A DNA stretch of 64,000 bases from Gadus chalcogrammus (lineage: Eukaryota > Chordata > Actinopteri > Gadiformes > Gadidae): positions 21,360,189 to 21,424,188 of the forward strand of contig NC_079421.1 of the NCBI RefSeq assembly GCF_026213295.1, read 5' to 3'. This document shows positions 33,356 through 63,600 of the stretch, piece after piece (the first letter of the stretch is position 1; each line of letters opens with the position of its first letter). The position numbers were made by a program, and so were the translations under genes. The notes beneath the pieces are model-generated. The model did not search any database, was not told where the DNA came from, and saw only the letters and a list, made by a program, of their open reading frames with translations.

Positions 33356-33438
33356 AATGTTGAAGAATGTAGCTAGGCAACAACAGCATTACGTGAGTGT
33401 CTCAATGCTGTTGTTGCCCAGCTACATTCTTCAACATT
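33356..33438. other. Strong hairpin, 35-bp arms, 13-nt loop (pre-miRNA-like)
   Basis: Arms 33356-33390 and 33404-33438 pair with one mismatch (A against C). The loop is 13 bases. Length, stem and loop size resemble a microRNA precursor, but a small MITE would look the same. No gene encloses it. Confidence 0.5.
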
Positions 33439-33961
33439 CTACCAGGAGGCAGAGATGAGGGTCAAACTACTGGACAGAGCTTGAGTTGTGCGGTCATCCG
33501 ACCACTCTTTCTGGGGAAGTACTTAGAGAGAGAGCATGGCAGTGGGCAGCATCCCACCGGGGCCGACGGCAAACACATGTCAATCTCTAATATGTCAACC
33601 AAGAAGCAGCCGGAGGTGACCAACATGTTGTTCCACCTACGACCTACAGGTGGTTAACAGCTGGCTAAAAAGTGATCAAAGATCAGTATGAATCCATTGT
33701 TGTCATAGAGTACTGTGCAACGGCCATGAGTCCTACCCTCAATGTGAAAAATAAACACCTACACCCACACACATGCAGACATACACATTCACGAATACTA
33801 TGCACAAATGTATATTTGTGCATTGTGCATTTGTGCATTGTGTGCATTTGTGCATTGTGTGCATTGTGCAGTCGCCCACACTGCCAAGTGTGAACGACGT
33901 GGCATTTTCATGTCATGCCGCCGCATGTATACGCAAGCAGTCTCTCTCTCTTACACCTAAA

Positions 33962-33962
<1 letters not shown>

Positions 33963-34020
<58 letters not shown>

Positions 34021-34186
34021 CATGTGCACCTGGTGGAGACATTGCTGTGTGTGTTCTCACCTCTGCAGCCTGCCCCTCAGGCCTTATTACAACTATTATT
34101 ACCCTCATCTCAAAAAACGACTTCCTCTAGTATGGGGGGTCTTTGTGTGTGTGTGTGTGTGTGTGTGTGCGTGCGTGCGCGTGCGC

Positions 34187-34238
<52 letters not shown>

Positions 34239-34240
34239 AC
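33963..34240. repeat. (AC)n followed by (GT)n/(GTGC)n in opposite sense
   Basis: (AC)n at 33963-34018 and GT/GCGTGC-rich arrays at 34146-34240, separated by about 130 bases. The two could pair. Confidence 0.85.
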
Positions 34241-35129
34241 GTGTGTCTGAATGTGTGTGTCTTTGTCCAGTCTTTGCAGGCTCTGAAAATGAATGCAAGG
34301 CAGAGCAGGAATGAGGAGTTGGGCAGAAGGAGGAGAGGATGTGAGAGGGAGACGGGAGGAGAGGAAGAGAAGATAAGGAGAAGAGAGGAGTGCAGAGGGG
34401 GAGAAGGAGAAGGAGGATGAAGGAGTCGGGTAGTTCCATCATGTTCATCAACTCGATTTTTACAATACCTTGCTTTTACCTTAACTACACAAACTAAGTA
34501 CAGTACTCTCATTCAATCCTGCATGACAGGACATTGACGAGAAGGTAGGGGGTTGATGGTGAATACAGACACAGCTCATCGAGGAGCAGGTAGGGGTTAG
34601 ACGGTGAATACAGAGACAGATCAATAAGGAGCTGGTAGGGGTTTGACCATTTACCATAGAGAGAAGAATATCCTATCCACTCCCCTGGCTCTGTCTCCAC
34701 TCTAGTTCACCAGGCCAGGCATTATAACCAGCCATCCCAGGGTAATAAGGAGCAACATCAGACCACACCTGGCACTGCTGGGCTTCTGTACACGGCCTGA
34801 AGACTTCTCTTTAACCACGGCTCTGTGTTGGAGTGCGCTCACCCCACCCTCAAACCAGAACTATGTTCACTCAGAGGGAGATGGGTATTAGGTGGCCTGC
34901 TGGAAGGCTGTCCTGTGCGGGCTTCTGTACGTGTGATGATACTCGATACGGCACGGGGGTTCCTGAGGCTGGCTGCACCATCAATCATCCGGAGAACCAC
35001 CGCGATTGGACAAGTCCAAATTGAATGTCTAGACCAGAGCCATATATTTTTCAGATTTTTATGCAGTGTTATGCAGTGCGGTAAATTAGATTTGCACACT
35101 CTCATGCAGGCTCACGCATACGTATGCTT

Positions 35130-35221
<92 letters not shown>

Positions 35222-35231
35222 CCACACACAC
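35130..35231. repeat. (AC)n microsatellite
   Basis: AC array with a single ACGC break. Confidence 0.95.
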
Positions 35232-37794
35232 AGACATAGACTAGGCATTTGCACTTGCACATTTAGGTTTTTGATGAACTATATAAAAAATTAGGACCTT
35301 AAACAAATTAGCACATTCTAGGTGATTGCTAAGGCCTTGCTCTGTGCCGGCTCAGCGTATTCTGAAAGGTTGCTAGGATGCTGCCAGGCTGCCTGGGTTT
35401 TTTCCGGTCTAGATGAAACTTGTACTCCAACAATATCTTATTCAATGCATTCCTAGTAGGGAAATTGTCCTACTTTACTAGAAACAGAAATGCTTGTGGC
35501 ACAGAGTTTGTTTGAAATGACTCTCAGCACAATATCAGTCTCCTTTGACAGTATTGTTTTTGAGATCATGCCAGCAAAGCATGTGGAGTTCTGTTGATTT
35601 GTTTTACGTTTGTTACATGCTGGCTGGCCTCTAGTTTATCTTGAGCATGCTCTTATTGTTTCTTCTTGTGATTTAAACTTAAAGGCAGTGGAGGGACACA
35701 GTTGAAACATGGAGTCTGTTTATATTGTCTTTGCTGCAGGTTCCTCCATATGCACCTCTCCTCTCTGTGGATCCCTCAACATTAACAGTTCAATGATTTA
35801 GATCTGCTTTATTTCCTCTCTCTCTGTCATTCACTCACTCTGTCTTATTCTGCCTGACTTTCTTCCTCTCGTTCTCGCTTTAGTTGTGTCATACTTGCCA
35901 TAAAGGCAATACAAATCTTTGTTTTTGTCATTTCTGTCTTTTTCTTTCTTCCTTCCACTCTCTCCGTCTCTCTCATCCACTAGATTGAGATCTCTCCCTG
36001 GTTTTCCCATCATGCTCGGCTGCTGTGCTGCGGTCAAGCCGTGAGCCCGGAGGTACACCGAGCAGCACTTGATTTACGGCGCCCCGTCTCAATAAAGGAG
36101 AAGAAGTAGCAGAGAAGAGGAAGGAGAAAGCAGAGCAGGTCAGTAGTCTGCTCCTTTACGGTGGGCCATCGAGTGCGTATACAGCGCCAACCTGTCGACG
36201 TCACGCCAGGGCTTCGCACCTGAGACTAAGTTAGGGATGGAGAAGCATGTCCGCAGTTGACCGTCTCTGCTCTCTGCGTGTGCTGCGTTGACAACACTCC
36301 TCTGTCTCTCCCAACTCTGTTTCTGGGCCTCTCCGCCTCACTGCCTTGGCCCTCTCCCTCCGTCTCCTCTCTCTCCTCTCTCAGTTCTCTGGCCTTTATT
36401 AGGGGCTAGACAAAGGAGACATAAAGTGATGTCACCGCAATTGTGAGTGCGATGACATCACCACCCCAGGTTTGGAACTAGTTTTGGCGAGTGTTGTTTC
36501 TATTGAGGATTCCATGCTGCTGTCAACGGCGCAGTTTATTTCCGCGTCCGTTCCGTGTAAAATTTCAGATTTCAAATGGCTCTAAAAGTCCTTGAGTTGA
36601 AAGTAACCAAACAGTGATATACGGTGATCCAGAGCGTGCTCCTGGGAGAGCTGGAGCCCCACCACTGCGTCTAGACGTTAGATTTACGAACCATAACCTC
36701 GAAAATGTGAAAAAAAAGTGACAGTTTAAGGTCGGACGAAGTGCTGATACACGCCGAAGAAAAGCTAAAAGAGTTTTCAATTTAAGTTTAACTTCTATTC
36801 ACATTAACTTCTGTACGCATTCACAAAAGGGTAACAATGCACGCGTTAGTCGATGACACACAGAGTAAACACGCTATCTGTGTTTGGCAACAGACAAAAT
36901 GGTGGTCACATGTTCAGTGGTCAATGGTGTTAATACTGACTGGTAATACCACGGCCAGGGTTAGTGGTTCAACTCCCACTGGGGCCACTAGGCACACAGT
37001 ATGCACTGGGAATAAAGCCCAACAAATCCTGAGATAGAGAGAAAGACGGATGGATAGACAGATAGACCTCCATCTTTGGTTGTTCTGTGGAGGATGTTCT
37101 TTATGTGAACTCTGAATACTGTTTCCAGCTGTTAGTCCTCTCCACAGATGAGTATTAAAAGCTTGGAAAGTAAGCCATGAGGGAATCTTAAATTAGTACG
37201 AGTGGGTAAAAATGTTGACAGACTACGGACACTCATTCTGTCTTCTCCACCTTTGAAATCCTTCCAATCCCCTCCCCAAGGTTACATTTATTGTACTATT
37301 TTAAATATATTTTTGAGTTATTAAATGTTTATCCAAACCCACACGTGTGAAGAAAATGCATCAGAAATATGGTATATAATTCTGTGCAGTTACCCTTAAT
37401 CGCACAAAGTGTGAGAAAGTGTTTTTGAATATAAACATAATATGCTTATATTCATTCTAGTATCTATATTTATTATTTCCATACAGTTTCATGATTGACA
37501 TTTATATTGGGGAACTTTAAACCAGTATGACTCCTGATTAAATCAAAAAAGTAAGCGAGGCATGCGGCCATTTTGGATCCCTTCATCGCAGAAGCCTGTT
37601 GCTACATTGTGACTTGGATCCGTGCTGACTTGTCTTGGGTCTGGGCTGGACCACTCCTGTGCTCGATATCTTTACTCCTGTGCTGTGATTGATTGATGCC
37701 TGGAATGTACGCGTGTATGCTGCTCCAGTTCATGACAGCCAGTCCAATAATATTAAGTCATGCCTCATGCATGCATGCACCTGTACTATTTTAA
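35232..37794. other. Intergenic
   Basis: A moderately GC-rich stretch lies at 36000-36400. Nothing codes convincingly. One SINE-like piece at 36.9 kb is listed separately. Confidence 0.45.
36900..37050 (+). repeat. Possible tRNA-derived SINE fragment
   Basis: GGTTAGTGGTTCAACTCCCA around 36959-36978 contains a B-box match (GGTTCAACTCC). AATAAAG and an A-rich, GATA-like tail follow. No A box was settled, so this is tentative. Confidence 0.35.
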
Positions 37795-37809
37795 CACACA
37801 CACACACAC

Positions 37810-37906
<97 letters not shown>
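37795..37906. repeat. (AC)n microsatellite
   Basis: About 55 AC units with one ACGC break. A shorter (AC)n follows at 38051-38080. Confidence 0.95.
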
Positions 37907-37908
<2 letters not shown>

Positions 37909-38047
37909 TCTGTGTTTGTTATGTTATTAATAGAAAAACATAAAATAAACCCGACCCCGGATAAACTTTTAAAATATATTCCAAAAATGTACCAAAAAGG
38001 ATGACCACACACATTTGGAGAGCACACACGTATGAATACGTAGAAAA

Positions 38048-41057
<3,010 letters not shown>

Positions 41058-41617
41058 TAAAGGGGTGATATTATGGCGCCAGGTGTGAGTGTCATTAGCC
41101 ACTACAAGACATTTGAAAATCTTTCTAAAGGTGACATATTATACCACCAGGTGGAAGTGTGATTAGCCGTTACGAACTGTTTTGAAAATCTGGCTCTTCT
41201 GACATCGCAAGTGGGCCAGTAGATGAGCAACGTTTGCTACGGTCCACTGGGTAGGCTGGTAGACTGATCTATCCAGCACACATCTAGGTGGACACGCCCA
41301 CTTGTGAGGTCAGAAAAGGCAGATGTTCAAAACCGCTTGTAATGGCTAATCACACTCTCACCTGGTGGTATACTATGTCTCCTTTTATAATCTTGTTTGA
41401 GTGACATCACAAGTGGGAGTGTCCACCTAGTTGTATGATGGATGGATAAGCAACATTTGCTACGTTCCACTGGGTAAGCTGGCAGACTGATCTATCCGGC
41501 ATGCATCTACCTGGACACTCCCACTTGTGATGTCACTAAAACACAGGAAAAGGCTGATTTTCAAACGGCTTGCAATGGTTAATCACACTCACACCTGGCA
41601 TAATATAAATTCTTTAA
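41058..41617. mobile_element. Nested palindromic MITEs
   Basis: The outer arms at about 41065-41120 and 41560-41608 are inverted copies of each other; both contain versions of CCAGGTGTGAGTGT. Between them is a second, related palindrome with arms near 41128-41200 and 41311-41386. The central blocks (CAAGTGGGC and its inverse) recur in both. This reads as one family member inserted into another. No coding capacity is seen. Confidence 0.7.
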
Positions 41618-42422
41618 GCAACATGTGCTTAATGATATAGATGGGATTTTTTTCATTACTCCTTATACTACAGGATTAAATTAATTGTGTGAAATGACCA
41701 GTTTGTCATTTTGGTCATTTTAGGGCCAAGGAATGATTTTTAATAACTTAATGTAGTCATACTTTCACTATTTTCTTTTTTTTTGGGCTGTAACAGCTGT
41801 TATATAGTTCTACTATAAACAAAATATAGTTATGTTATAAGCTGCAAAGCAGACAAGCTTCCCAACATGCTGGCCAGAAAGGTGCTAATGTAATTCCGCA
41901 TAATATTCGTGTATCTGAATTTCTTTTCGACATAGAATGTAAATGTACAACCGATCAAAATAACGTCTCAAAAACAGGCTTCTGGATCTGTGTTTGGAAA
42001 GTGGACTATCTACACTTTTACTCTGAAGGAAAGTATTGTGATTGCACCATCGAAATATACTCAATTGAGAATCCTTCTCCTACCTAATCTTCAAGCCAAG
42101 GCTGGCAGCATTTCAAACTCTTTAAATTGTTCTTGGAAGTACAACCATGGGTCGGTTTAAAGTGACCCCGGTCTTTGGTTGGCAAGGTCTTGTGTGCTTT
42201 GAGTTTGAAAACAGTATGGGGTCAAAATAGACTCCAGTTATTTTCTTCGTTTTACCACCATATGTATTTCCTTCCCTGCTGTTGGCCGATATAAATTTAT
42301 GGAGAATTAACCTACCACTGATCCAGCTGATAAGTGGATCAGAAAATTCAGAGGTAAAATAAGGCTAAATTAAATGTCTGTGAGCATGGACGTGTGTTTG
42401 TGTGTGCGTGTGCGTGTGTGTG

Positions 42423-42535
<113 letters not shown>

Positions 42536-42619
42536 GTACATGTGCCAGTGTGTGTGCTTGTGTGTACATGTGCCAGTGGGTGTGTTTGTGTGGGGGTGTG
42601 TGTGAGTAAACAACATGGC

Positions 42620-45600
42620 CTCCCTAAGAAGCCAGCCCCCTCCCCCGGGGGGGTGAGGGGTGGGCGAGGGGGTGAGGGGAGGGCGAGGGGGTGAGGGGAG
42701 GGTTGGTGGGAAGAAACATTTGGTCGGTGAGAGAGTGAAAGATTTGGGAAACGCCAGAATCCTGGCAGAAGCGTCTGAATGAACACCAATGCAGACTGCT
42801 GGTGGAAACAAACACCCCCCCCGTCAACCTGTGGTGAAGAGGTAAACTGTTTAGAGTAAAAAACTCAAACCACACTAGTTCGAATAGCTTCCCCCACACA
42901 CAGTTACAATTTCAGTTACACCTACCCTATTTTCCTTCTATTCGTTGGATTATGTTTTGCTTGATTTGGCCTACTCTTGTAATCTCTCCTAAACCCCTTT
43001 AGTCTGTTCGCAATCCTTTCTTTTCCTATTCTTAATGACATGTATCAATTAATTTCAAGTAACCTGTTCCTAAAATATTTCCCTGACCAGTGCTAGCACA
43101 GCAAGAGCCTACATAAATCTATTAAAGCAGAAAATGACTTAATCCTCATCCTTATATTCTACTTTAACAGAGTTAGTGGCTGCTCCATTTCTATCCTAGC
43201 ATTGGCACGTTTTGGACCATAGAAGTCAGCTGGGATTAGATTGATGTCTCATTGAAACAGTGTGGTCACTGTGCTAGGCATCCTGCTAGCTGCCCTACTT
43301 AGTTGTGACTCAGTATTGCCTCATTAAGGTCCTCACCGTTGGTCGGGGGTTCAAGCGGTCAAGGCAACAGGACACTGTATGTCTTAGACTGTGGCAGCCT
43401 TCTGCACTTATGAAGTTATAACTCTAGCATCCCTAACTGTAAGCTTGTTATGCCCAAATTCCTAGATCGCAATTCAATAAATGTTTTAATCCATTATGTT
43501 ATGAATTAAGGTATACCAGAAACAATACAATGAGCTACCCTCAGCTAAATCATCTTTGTGCTTGATGAAAAAATGCAGAAGAAAAACATGAAGTTTGCCT
43601 CACAGTAGCCGGTCTTGGATTCCATCATCCAATCAACAGCCAGCGTTTACGAACACGGGCCGTGATGACCATAAAACGCCTTGGCGAGTTCCCATAGTCA
43701 TTTTCTTCTTGCGGCAAGCTCTTAGGTCTCATGAAAGCGCATGTGGAAAGTGAAATGGGAAAAACCCACACACATAAATACAACGGGCACAACACACATG
43801 TCTGAGCATTGGAGGGCGAGTAGAATGTTATGAGGCCAGGTACATGTTTAGACAGTAGTGGAGCCAAGGAGAGATGGATATTGTACAGAGCATTGGTTGT
43901 TGTTCTTTTAAATGTGTTTTGTGATCCGCTTGCACACGCACACGCACACGCAAACGCACATGATAGGAAGAAGTTTGAAGTTTGTTACTTGCCCAATATG
44001 GAAACTGTAGCTAATCTAAATTGTAATAATCAACATGTTTATTAATAATAATGCTTCTTTCTCATTATCCCACATATTACAACAATCGGCCTACCTAAAG
44101 GTCTAGACAAACACTCACATGGAGCTCCTTACATGGCCATGCTACCACCAGTTTACAGACAGGCTAGGCCTGCAGTCACGACAAACACATTATATATAAA
44201 AACAAAACTTTGTCGAGGGTTACATAAGTAAAAAATAGCTATAAGCAAAAACACAATGAAAATCCAACGTATACACAAACTGAGCCGACGGCGCTGCCAT
44301 AGTGAAAACAAACGGGCGTCCCCCGCACACTACACCCCTGGAGGTGACGAAGAACCCGGAAGGAGAGAGGAAGTGACGAGCAGAGAAGGAGCAGTGCAGG
44401 ACCGGGGTGCTACTGAGGTGTAGACAGAAAGAGGGGAGGAGAGGTGAAGAAGGAGGATGATAGATGAAGTGGGAGACCCTAACAGGGGAAAGAGAAAGTG
44501 ACACAATACAAGTGTGGATATCCATCCATTTCCTCTTTGAGGATCACTGCAGTGCGCCTATGGAAGCCCTGCGCCCACCAAACACCACCTACCACACGAC
44601 CTGTCTTTCTCTCCTCACCGGTGGCCTGCCTAGCTGCCCAGCAGGCCACCGGTGAGGAGAGAAAGACCGGTCACACACCGCCTCCGCGTCTACCGCTGGA
44701 TCACCGCCCGGCTGGAGGAGGGTCAGGATAGTCTCGTCGTTAAGCCTTTTTGACTCTCCAGGCAGCAGGTTGTGGGTTTGATTCACCAAATGTCTACAAT
44801 CTACCTGTGGGCCTCCTTGAGCACCTCATTAATGGCATGCAACTGAAACTCACTGTAAGTTAAAACTTTGGATTAAACCATCTGTACAACGAAATACAAA
44901 TGGAGAATAAGTATGGTTTGTTTTGAGACGGTTTAACTTACCCTACATAAGTATACCAGCCTTGGGGGTGAAACCAACACCCTTTCAGTTGACAGTCAGA
45001 CAACCTTAACCTCTACTAGACCTTCCAATCCTGCCCCAGAAGAAACAAGTTCTCGCTGAGAACTGATCTAGACCAGTTCTAGTTTTCTGCCTAGTGTTGG
45101 TATACAAATTGTTTGCTTAAAAGGGCAAGGCAAGTTTATTTACACACCATACCGACACAAGGCCATGCATCATACTTTGCAAAGGCAGGAACCAATTTAA
45201 AAACATTAAGAGGACAGTCATTAGAAGCCAATGCATGACTGGGGGGCTGGTGGGACAGTGTCCTGGTGAGGCTCGCAGTGTGGGCCGTCGGCCAGGATCC
45301 ACAGCATCTGGTTCCCATCCGACTCTTCAGGGTTTAGGGTGAACCACCCCGGGGTTCCAGATGCTGGGGAGCTGTTTCCAGGGAACGCTACACTGGATAG
45401 AGGAAGCAGAGGAGGAAGAGGGTGGCGTGGAGGGGAGGAAGAGGATGGGAAGAGAGAGGATTGGAGAAGGAGGGGAGGGAGAGGGAGGGAATAGGAGGGG
45501 AGTCGAAGAGAGGATAAGAGGGTAGGGAGATAAATGGGGTGGAGAGGGGAGAGGTTAGGAGAGGAAGGGAATGAGAGGGCAGGGCGAAGATGGTCTGAGG

Positions 45601-46578
45601 AGTGGAATGTAGAGCTGCAAAGGTAAAGGGAGGCTACCTAATAACAAAGAAGGAAGAAGAGGAAGAGATAGAGAGATATTGGGAGGCGAGAAAGAGGGTG
45701 TGAATAAGAAAGAGTTTTGTCCAGTCTAAGAAATAGGGCGGATCAAGATTTCCAGAAATGAGGGCAGAAGTCAATTTAAGTTCACCAACTTCAGAACAAC
45801 ATTTGCCATGCTTGGTTATTTTCTTAAAATGCAAACGCAATTCGCAATTAAAAAGTACACCAAAAAAAATGGATGCAAAATTCATAGCGGAGCTATAGGC
45901 TATGTGTCAAATTTAAGTTAACATAGGCCTACGTGGTAACGTTGTATCCTAACCAGCTATTGGCTATTGGTCTGCATAATAACCATATTTTGAATCCTTA
46001 TCATTGTTTTGTTTAAATTGAAGCCAGAATTTGGGCTATTCTGATCACAGATGGATAATAAGAAGATTGTTATGGAAGACCTTTTTTTTTGCACTAGGTT
46101 TCCTCTCCTGGCTATCTCTGACATCTAGTGGAATCAACTAGGAAGTACATATCTGATCATTTTAGTGCACTATTACTATTGTGCAAGCTCGGGTGTATAA
46201 TTGCAGAAATGATGAATAGAATAGTATTATTATTATAAAAATAATTATCCAAAGCCAAAATTACAGTAGATACAGCAAATAGGTTTTTCGCATTGACCAA
46301 TATTTGTTTACTTGCACAATTAATTGGCTGAAGTTAGCTTTGGCTATTACTATTATTATTTACATTAAGTAAGTTATAACTCCCCTGATCACCGAACAAT
46401 AAACATAGATAGGATATTTGTAGCACAATCGGAGGCTTTGATTTTGAAAGCGCCAGTACCCATATTATCCAGAGCCATTTAGATAGATCCCTCTCAGTTG
46501 CGCTTCAGTTATTCTATTTTCCCACATTGTCGCGTTTGCTGTGAACTTTAATTTTGAAAACTCCAGAACCGGTGATAG
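42620..46578. other. Intergenic upstream of polr2b
   Basis: G-rich repeats occur at 42630-42705 and purine-rich DNA at 45400-45680. The 44603-44667 palindrome sits here. SINE-like phrases occur near 44740 (GTGGGTTTGATTCACC). No gene is recognised. Confidence 0.45.
44603..44667. repeat. Perfect 27-bp inverted repeat with 11-bp spacer
   Basis: Arms 44603-44629 and 44641-44667 are exact reverse complements, around the spacer CTAGCTGCCCA. The arm includes CTCACCGGTGGCCTGC. There are no differences at all, so the structure is young, maintained, or a library or assembly artefact. Confidence 0.85.
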
Positions 46579-46587
46579 CCGGAAGTG
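46579..46587 (+). promoter_or_regulatory. ETS/GABP-like site upstream of polr2b
   Basis: CCGGAAGTG lies 121 bases before the polr2b ATG. No TATA box is evident nearby. ETS/GABP sites are typical of TATA-less housekeeping promoters, so this is a plausible core promoter element. It rests on motif matching only. Confidence 0.45.
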
Positions 46588-46707
46588 ACTTTTATTCTCT
46601 GCAGTGTTGTTGTCTTGCCTCCACAGCGTTGTGCGCACGGAGTGAAGTCGGAATAGTTTTACTGACATTTAGTATTTAAATAGCGCCTTAGAGCGTTTTC
46701 TGGTACC

Positions 46708-60834
<14,127 letters not shown>

Positions 60835-61130
60835 GGCCCGAAGTCGAGCCGAGGTCACCACCTGCCGCCCCGGGTCCACTCGCTCAGACCGCGCTTCTGG
60901 GCTTCCGTGAAACACGCAGAGCTCCGCCGGTGTGGAGGAATGTCCCGGACGGATCTAAAGTGTCCACTTCACGACGATCACAAATGGAAAAGCTAGACTC
61001 ACCAGTAACGCGTAAACTGAAACTCTGTGGAGCTGCTTTACTTTCTTTTTTTAGGTCTTTGTGAAGTCCGGTGTACTGAGAGAGTTCTGGGGAATCATTG
61101 ATAGTCATGTTCTCTGTTTTGTAAAATTTG

Positions 61131-61136
61131 AATAAA
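61131..61136 (+). terminator. polr2b: polr2b polyadenylation signal AATAAA
   Basis: A canonical AATAAA lies about 300 bases after the polr2b stop codon, followed by a T-rich stretch. It is the first clear signal in the 3' UTR, which therefore runs from 60835 to about 61150. Confidence 0.75.
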
Positions 61137-61494
61137 TCTTGCTTTTTATGACCTGGGTTTCATTGCCGTTTGATTAAGTAAGTTAAACTAAAGTGTTTTC
61201 TGTGCCTGTCTCTATCCCTAATTTGAACACTACTCTAGTACATGGCTACTACAAAAAGTCACATCACTATCTGCTTTTTAAATCCAATCAGAAATGTATT
61301 GAATATTTTCAGCAAATGCTAATTTCAGCCAATCTAAAACCGTTGCAACCGCACGTGTGTTTCTTCCAAGCGGAACTAAGAATGAGGAACCTGTGCGCCA
61401 TTGCAAAAGTCGCAAGTGGACGAAAGTGGCCCAACGCTTATGAACTTAGCTGAGGGTGTTTGAGAGGTATTTTTTTCCGCTCGTTTTGAAGCCT

Positions 61495-61670
61495 AATCGC
61501 CGCTCCGCTCGTTTCAATGGGAAAAGCGACGATCTGTACATTGAACATTAAGTTCTACATATTTATACTTTGAAATTCGTCCCAGCATTTATACCACAGA
61601 TACACTAGGGTCTATAGCAGATAACTAGGTTGTCGGCTCATTTTTTAATGCATTTTTCACAATTGACTAC
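61495..61670. repeat. Dispersed repeat copy related to 11.07-11.35 kb
   Basis: Shares TTTCAATGGGAA, CATATTTATACTTTGAA and CGTCCCAGC.TTTATACCAC in the same order as the copy near 11.2 kb. It begins about 350 bases after the polr2b polyadenylation signal. Confidence 0.7.
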
Positions 61671-61706
61671 CAGATCTTCGAAAATGATGAGCCGAAGCTG
61701 CTAACG

Positions 61707-63315
61707 TTAAAGTTTCATAAAGTAATAAAAGTCCAGCGGGTTGCTGATTGGCTCGCCAAACACCCCCCCCCCCCCCTTCTCAGCCTCTGCCCCCCCACTG
61801 GACCTCAGCCCGCTCTCGGCTCCAGCCACCGCTCCAGCCGTTACCACTGCTGGAGCCATGCCCCGCTCCACTGCCTGGAGACACAGGGTCCAGGCAGGGA
61901 AGGAGCGTCGTGCCCGGGAGCTCCTCCTTACCTGCAGCCGCTGTGGCCAGCCCGAGACCAGGGAGGACTTCTCTGTATCGCCCCAGGTGTCCTCCATTCG
62001 GGCGCGGTCGATCAAAGGGACGGCCATGGTGTCCGTCTCCGCCGCACCCCTCATACGGCGGCGACAGTGGCGAGCCAGCTCCTTGGCGGACAACGTGACC
62101 TGGGCGTCCATCCCCTCCGAGGACTGCTTGGCCTCCTTCAGGCGGCTCACGTCCTCGCTGTCCCACTCGAAGATGGCGAAGGACAGCCTGGCCATGAAGA
62201 GGCCGTAGAGCTGGTGGCTGTCGGTGGTGACACGTCCAGCCGCACCACCAGCTCGTGCCACTCGCCGTGCGTGGCCGAATTGCCCACGGCGACACAGCAG
62301 TCCCGGTCCACATACAGGACCCTCGGAGGGGCCTTCCCGGCTTCCCGGTACCGCTGCATCAGGCCGGCCGGCCGCCATAGGTGAAGACGGACACGAGCAC
62401 CTGCCCGTATTCGTTGCCAACGTCTTGGTGGAGTCCATCATTAGGATGCCGCCGATAATGGACGTCACCCTGGCCTTGGTCTCGTCCAGCCTGGTCACGG
62501 CCTCCAGGACGTACACCCGACCAAACCAGGTGAGCCCGGGCACCTTGAGCAAGGTCGGCAGGGACACGTCGTCCTTCTGGGCCGCTCCGGATGCCCTTGA
62601 CTGGATGGCGCGATGGAGCACGCCATCCAGTCCCCGGGGTGCTGCTCCGCCAGGGAGGCACGGAGGCGAGACACGCCGTTGCCCAAGGTGCGCTCCTTGA
62701 GCATCGCTATCACCACTCAGAACACAGACAGTTAACCGTAGTTAACCACGAGCAACAAAACGCTGGGTAAACGCAGAATGACTTAAAGTGACATAGGACA
62801 GAACAGCCGGGAATCGCTGACGGTGAGCAACGTCCAGCTGCTCCAGGATGTCCTGCGACCAGCCCGCCACCTTCTTGTCTCAGGAGGGTCACTGAAGGCA
62901 CTCTGTGGCCATGTAATACCACCCGCTCCTGTCCTAGACCCTCCGGACGGTCTTGGAGACGCCAGCGTCCATCAGCTTGCGCCCATCAGCGGGGCACTTG
63001 AGGTGGTACGCCCACATCCGATACGGAAGCCAGAGGATGAACGGGCACTGGAAGAAGGCGTGAGCTGTGGCGGGGGGGCTGTGTGTAGAGGAGCCGGGCG
63101 CCTGGCGGGTACCACCTCAGTCGGGGCGGTGTGGTGAGGACAGCCTTCCCGCTGCTGGGGTCCCTGTGGAACAGCGCCCGGCCCACCCACTCCTGCTGCT
63201 CCTCAGGCAGCGTCTTCCTCCAGCTGAGGGGAAGCAGCTGAAACCCACACGCAGCAGACACACACAGTGAGCGGGTGTGAATGTGCAGCAGACAGGCACA
63301 CATACACACACACAT

Positions 63316-63347
<32 letters not shown>

Positions 63348-63600
63348 TTATACAAACTTCTTTGCCGATGGCAGGCCCTCGTGGCCATCGGTCCTGGTGC
63401 TGGTCCTCCCAGCGGGACCGCGGCTGGTGGGGCGTCCGTGGACTTGCCTGACGACCCATATCAGCGTTAGGGCGGTGCGGTACACGTGCGGTACAAGTCA
63501 CTACAAAACGTATACTCAATGGGAGGGTCGACCTCGTCGGCAGCAGCGAGCAGTTCTGCGTCGGTCGGGTCAGAGTAGCAGACGCCTGCAAAGAACGACA
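61707..63600 (-). pseudogene. Broken copy of a multicopy transposon-like teleost gene (DUF6729-like)
   Basis: Minus-strand coding remnants that match, from memory, a protein family present in many copies in fish genomes. Its parts include a cysteine/tryptophan-rich segment (FFQCPF, LPYRMWAYHLKCP) near 62960-63060, and further on RVYVLEAVTRLDETKARVT, QRYREAGKAPPRVLYVDRDC and HQLYGLFMARLSFAIFEW. The homologous pieces jump between all three minus frames at least four times between 62716 and 61800. A C7 run at about 63071-63077 marks another frame change, and an in-frame TAG falls at about 62935. The copy is therefore dead unless several breaks are assembly errors in homopolymers. Function of the family is unknown to me. 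The DUF number is a recollection and may be wrong; the multicopy, transposon-like nature is more secure. Confidence 0.6.
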
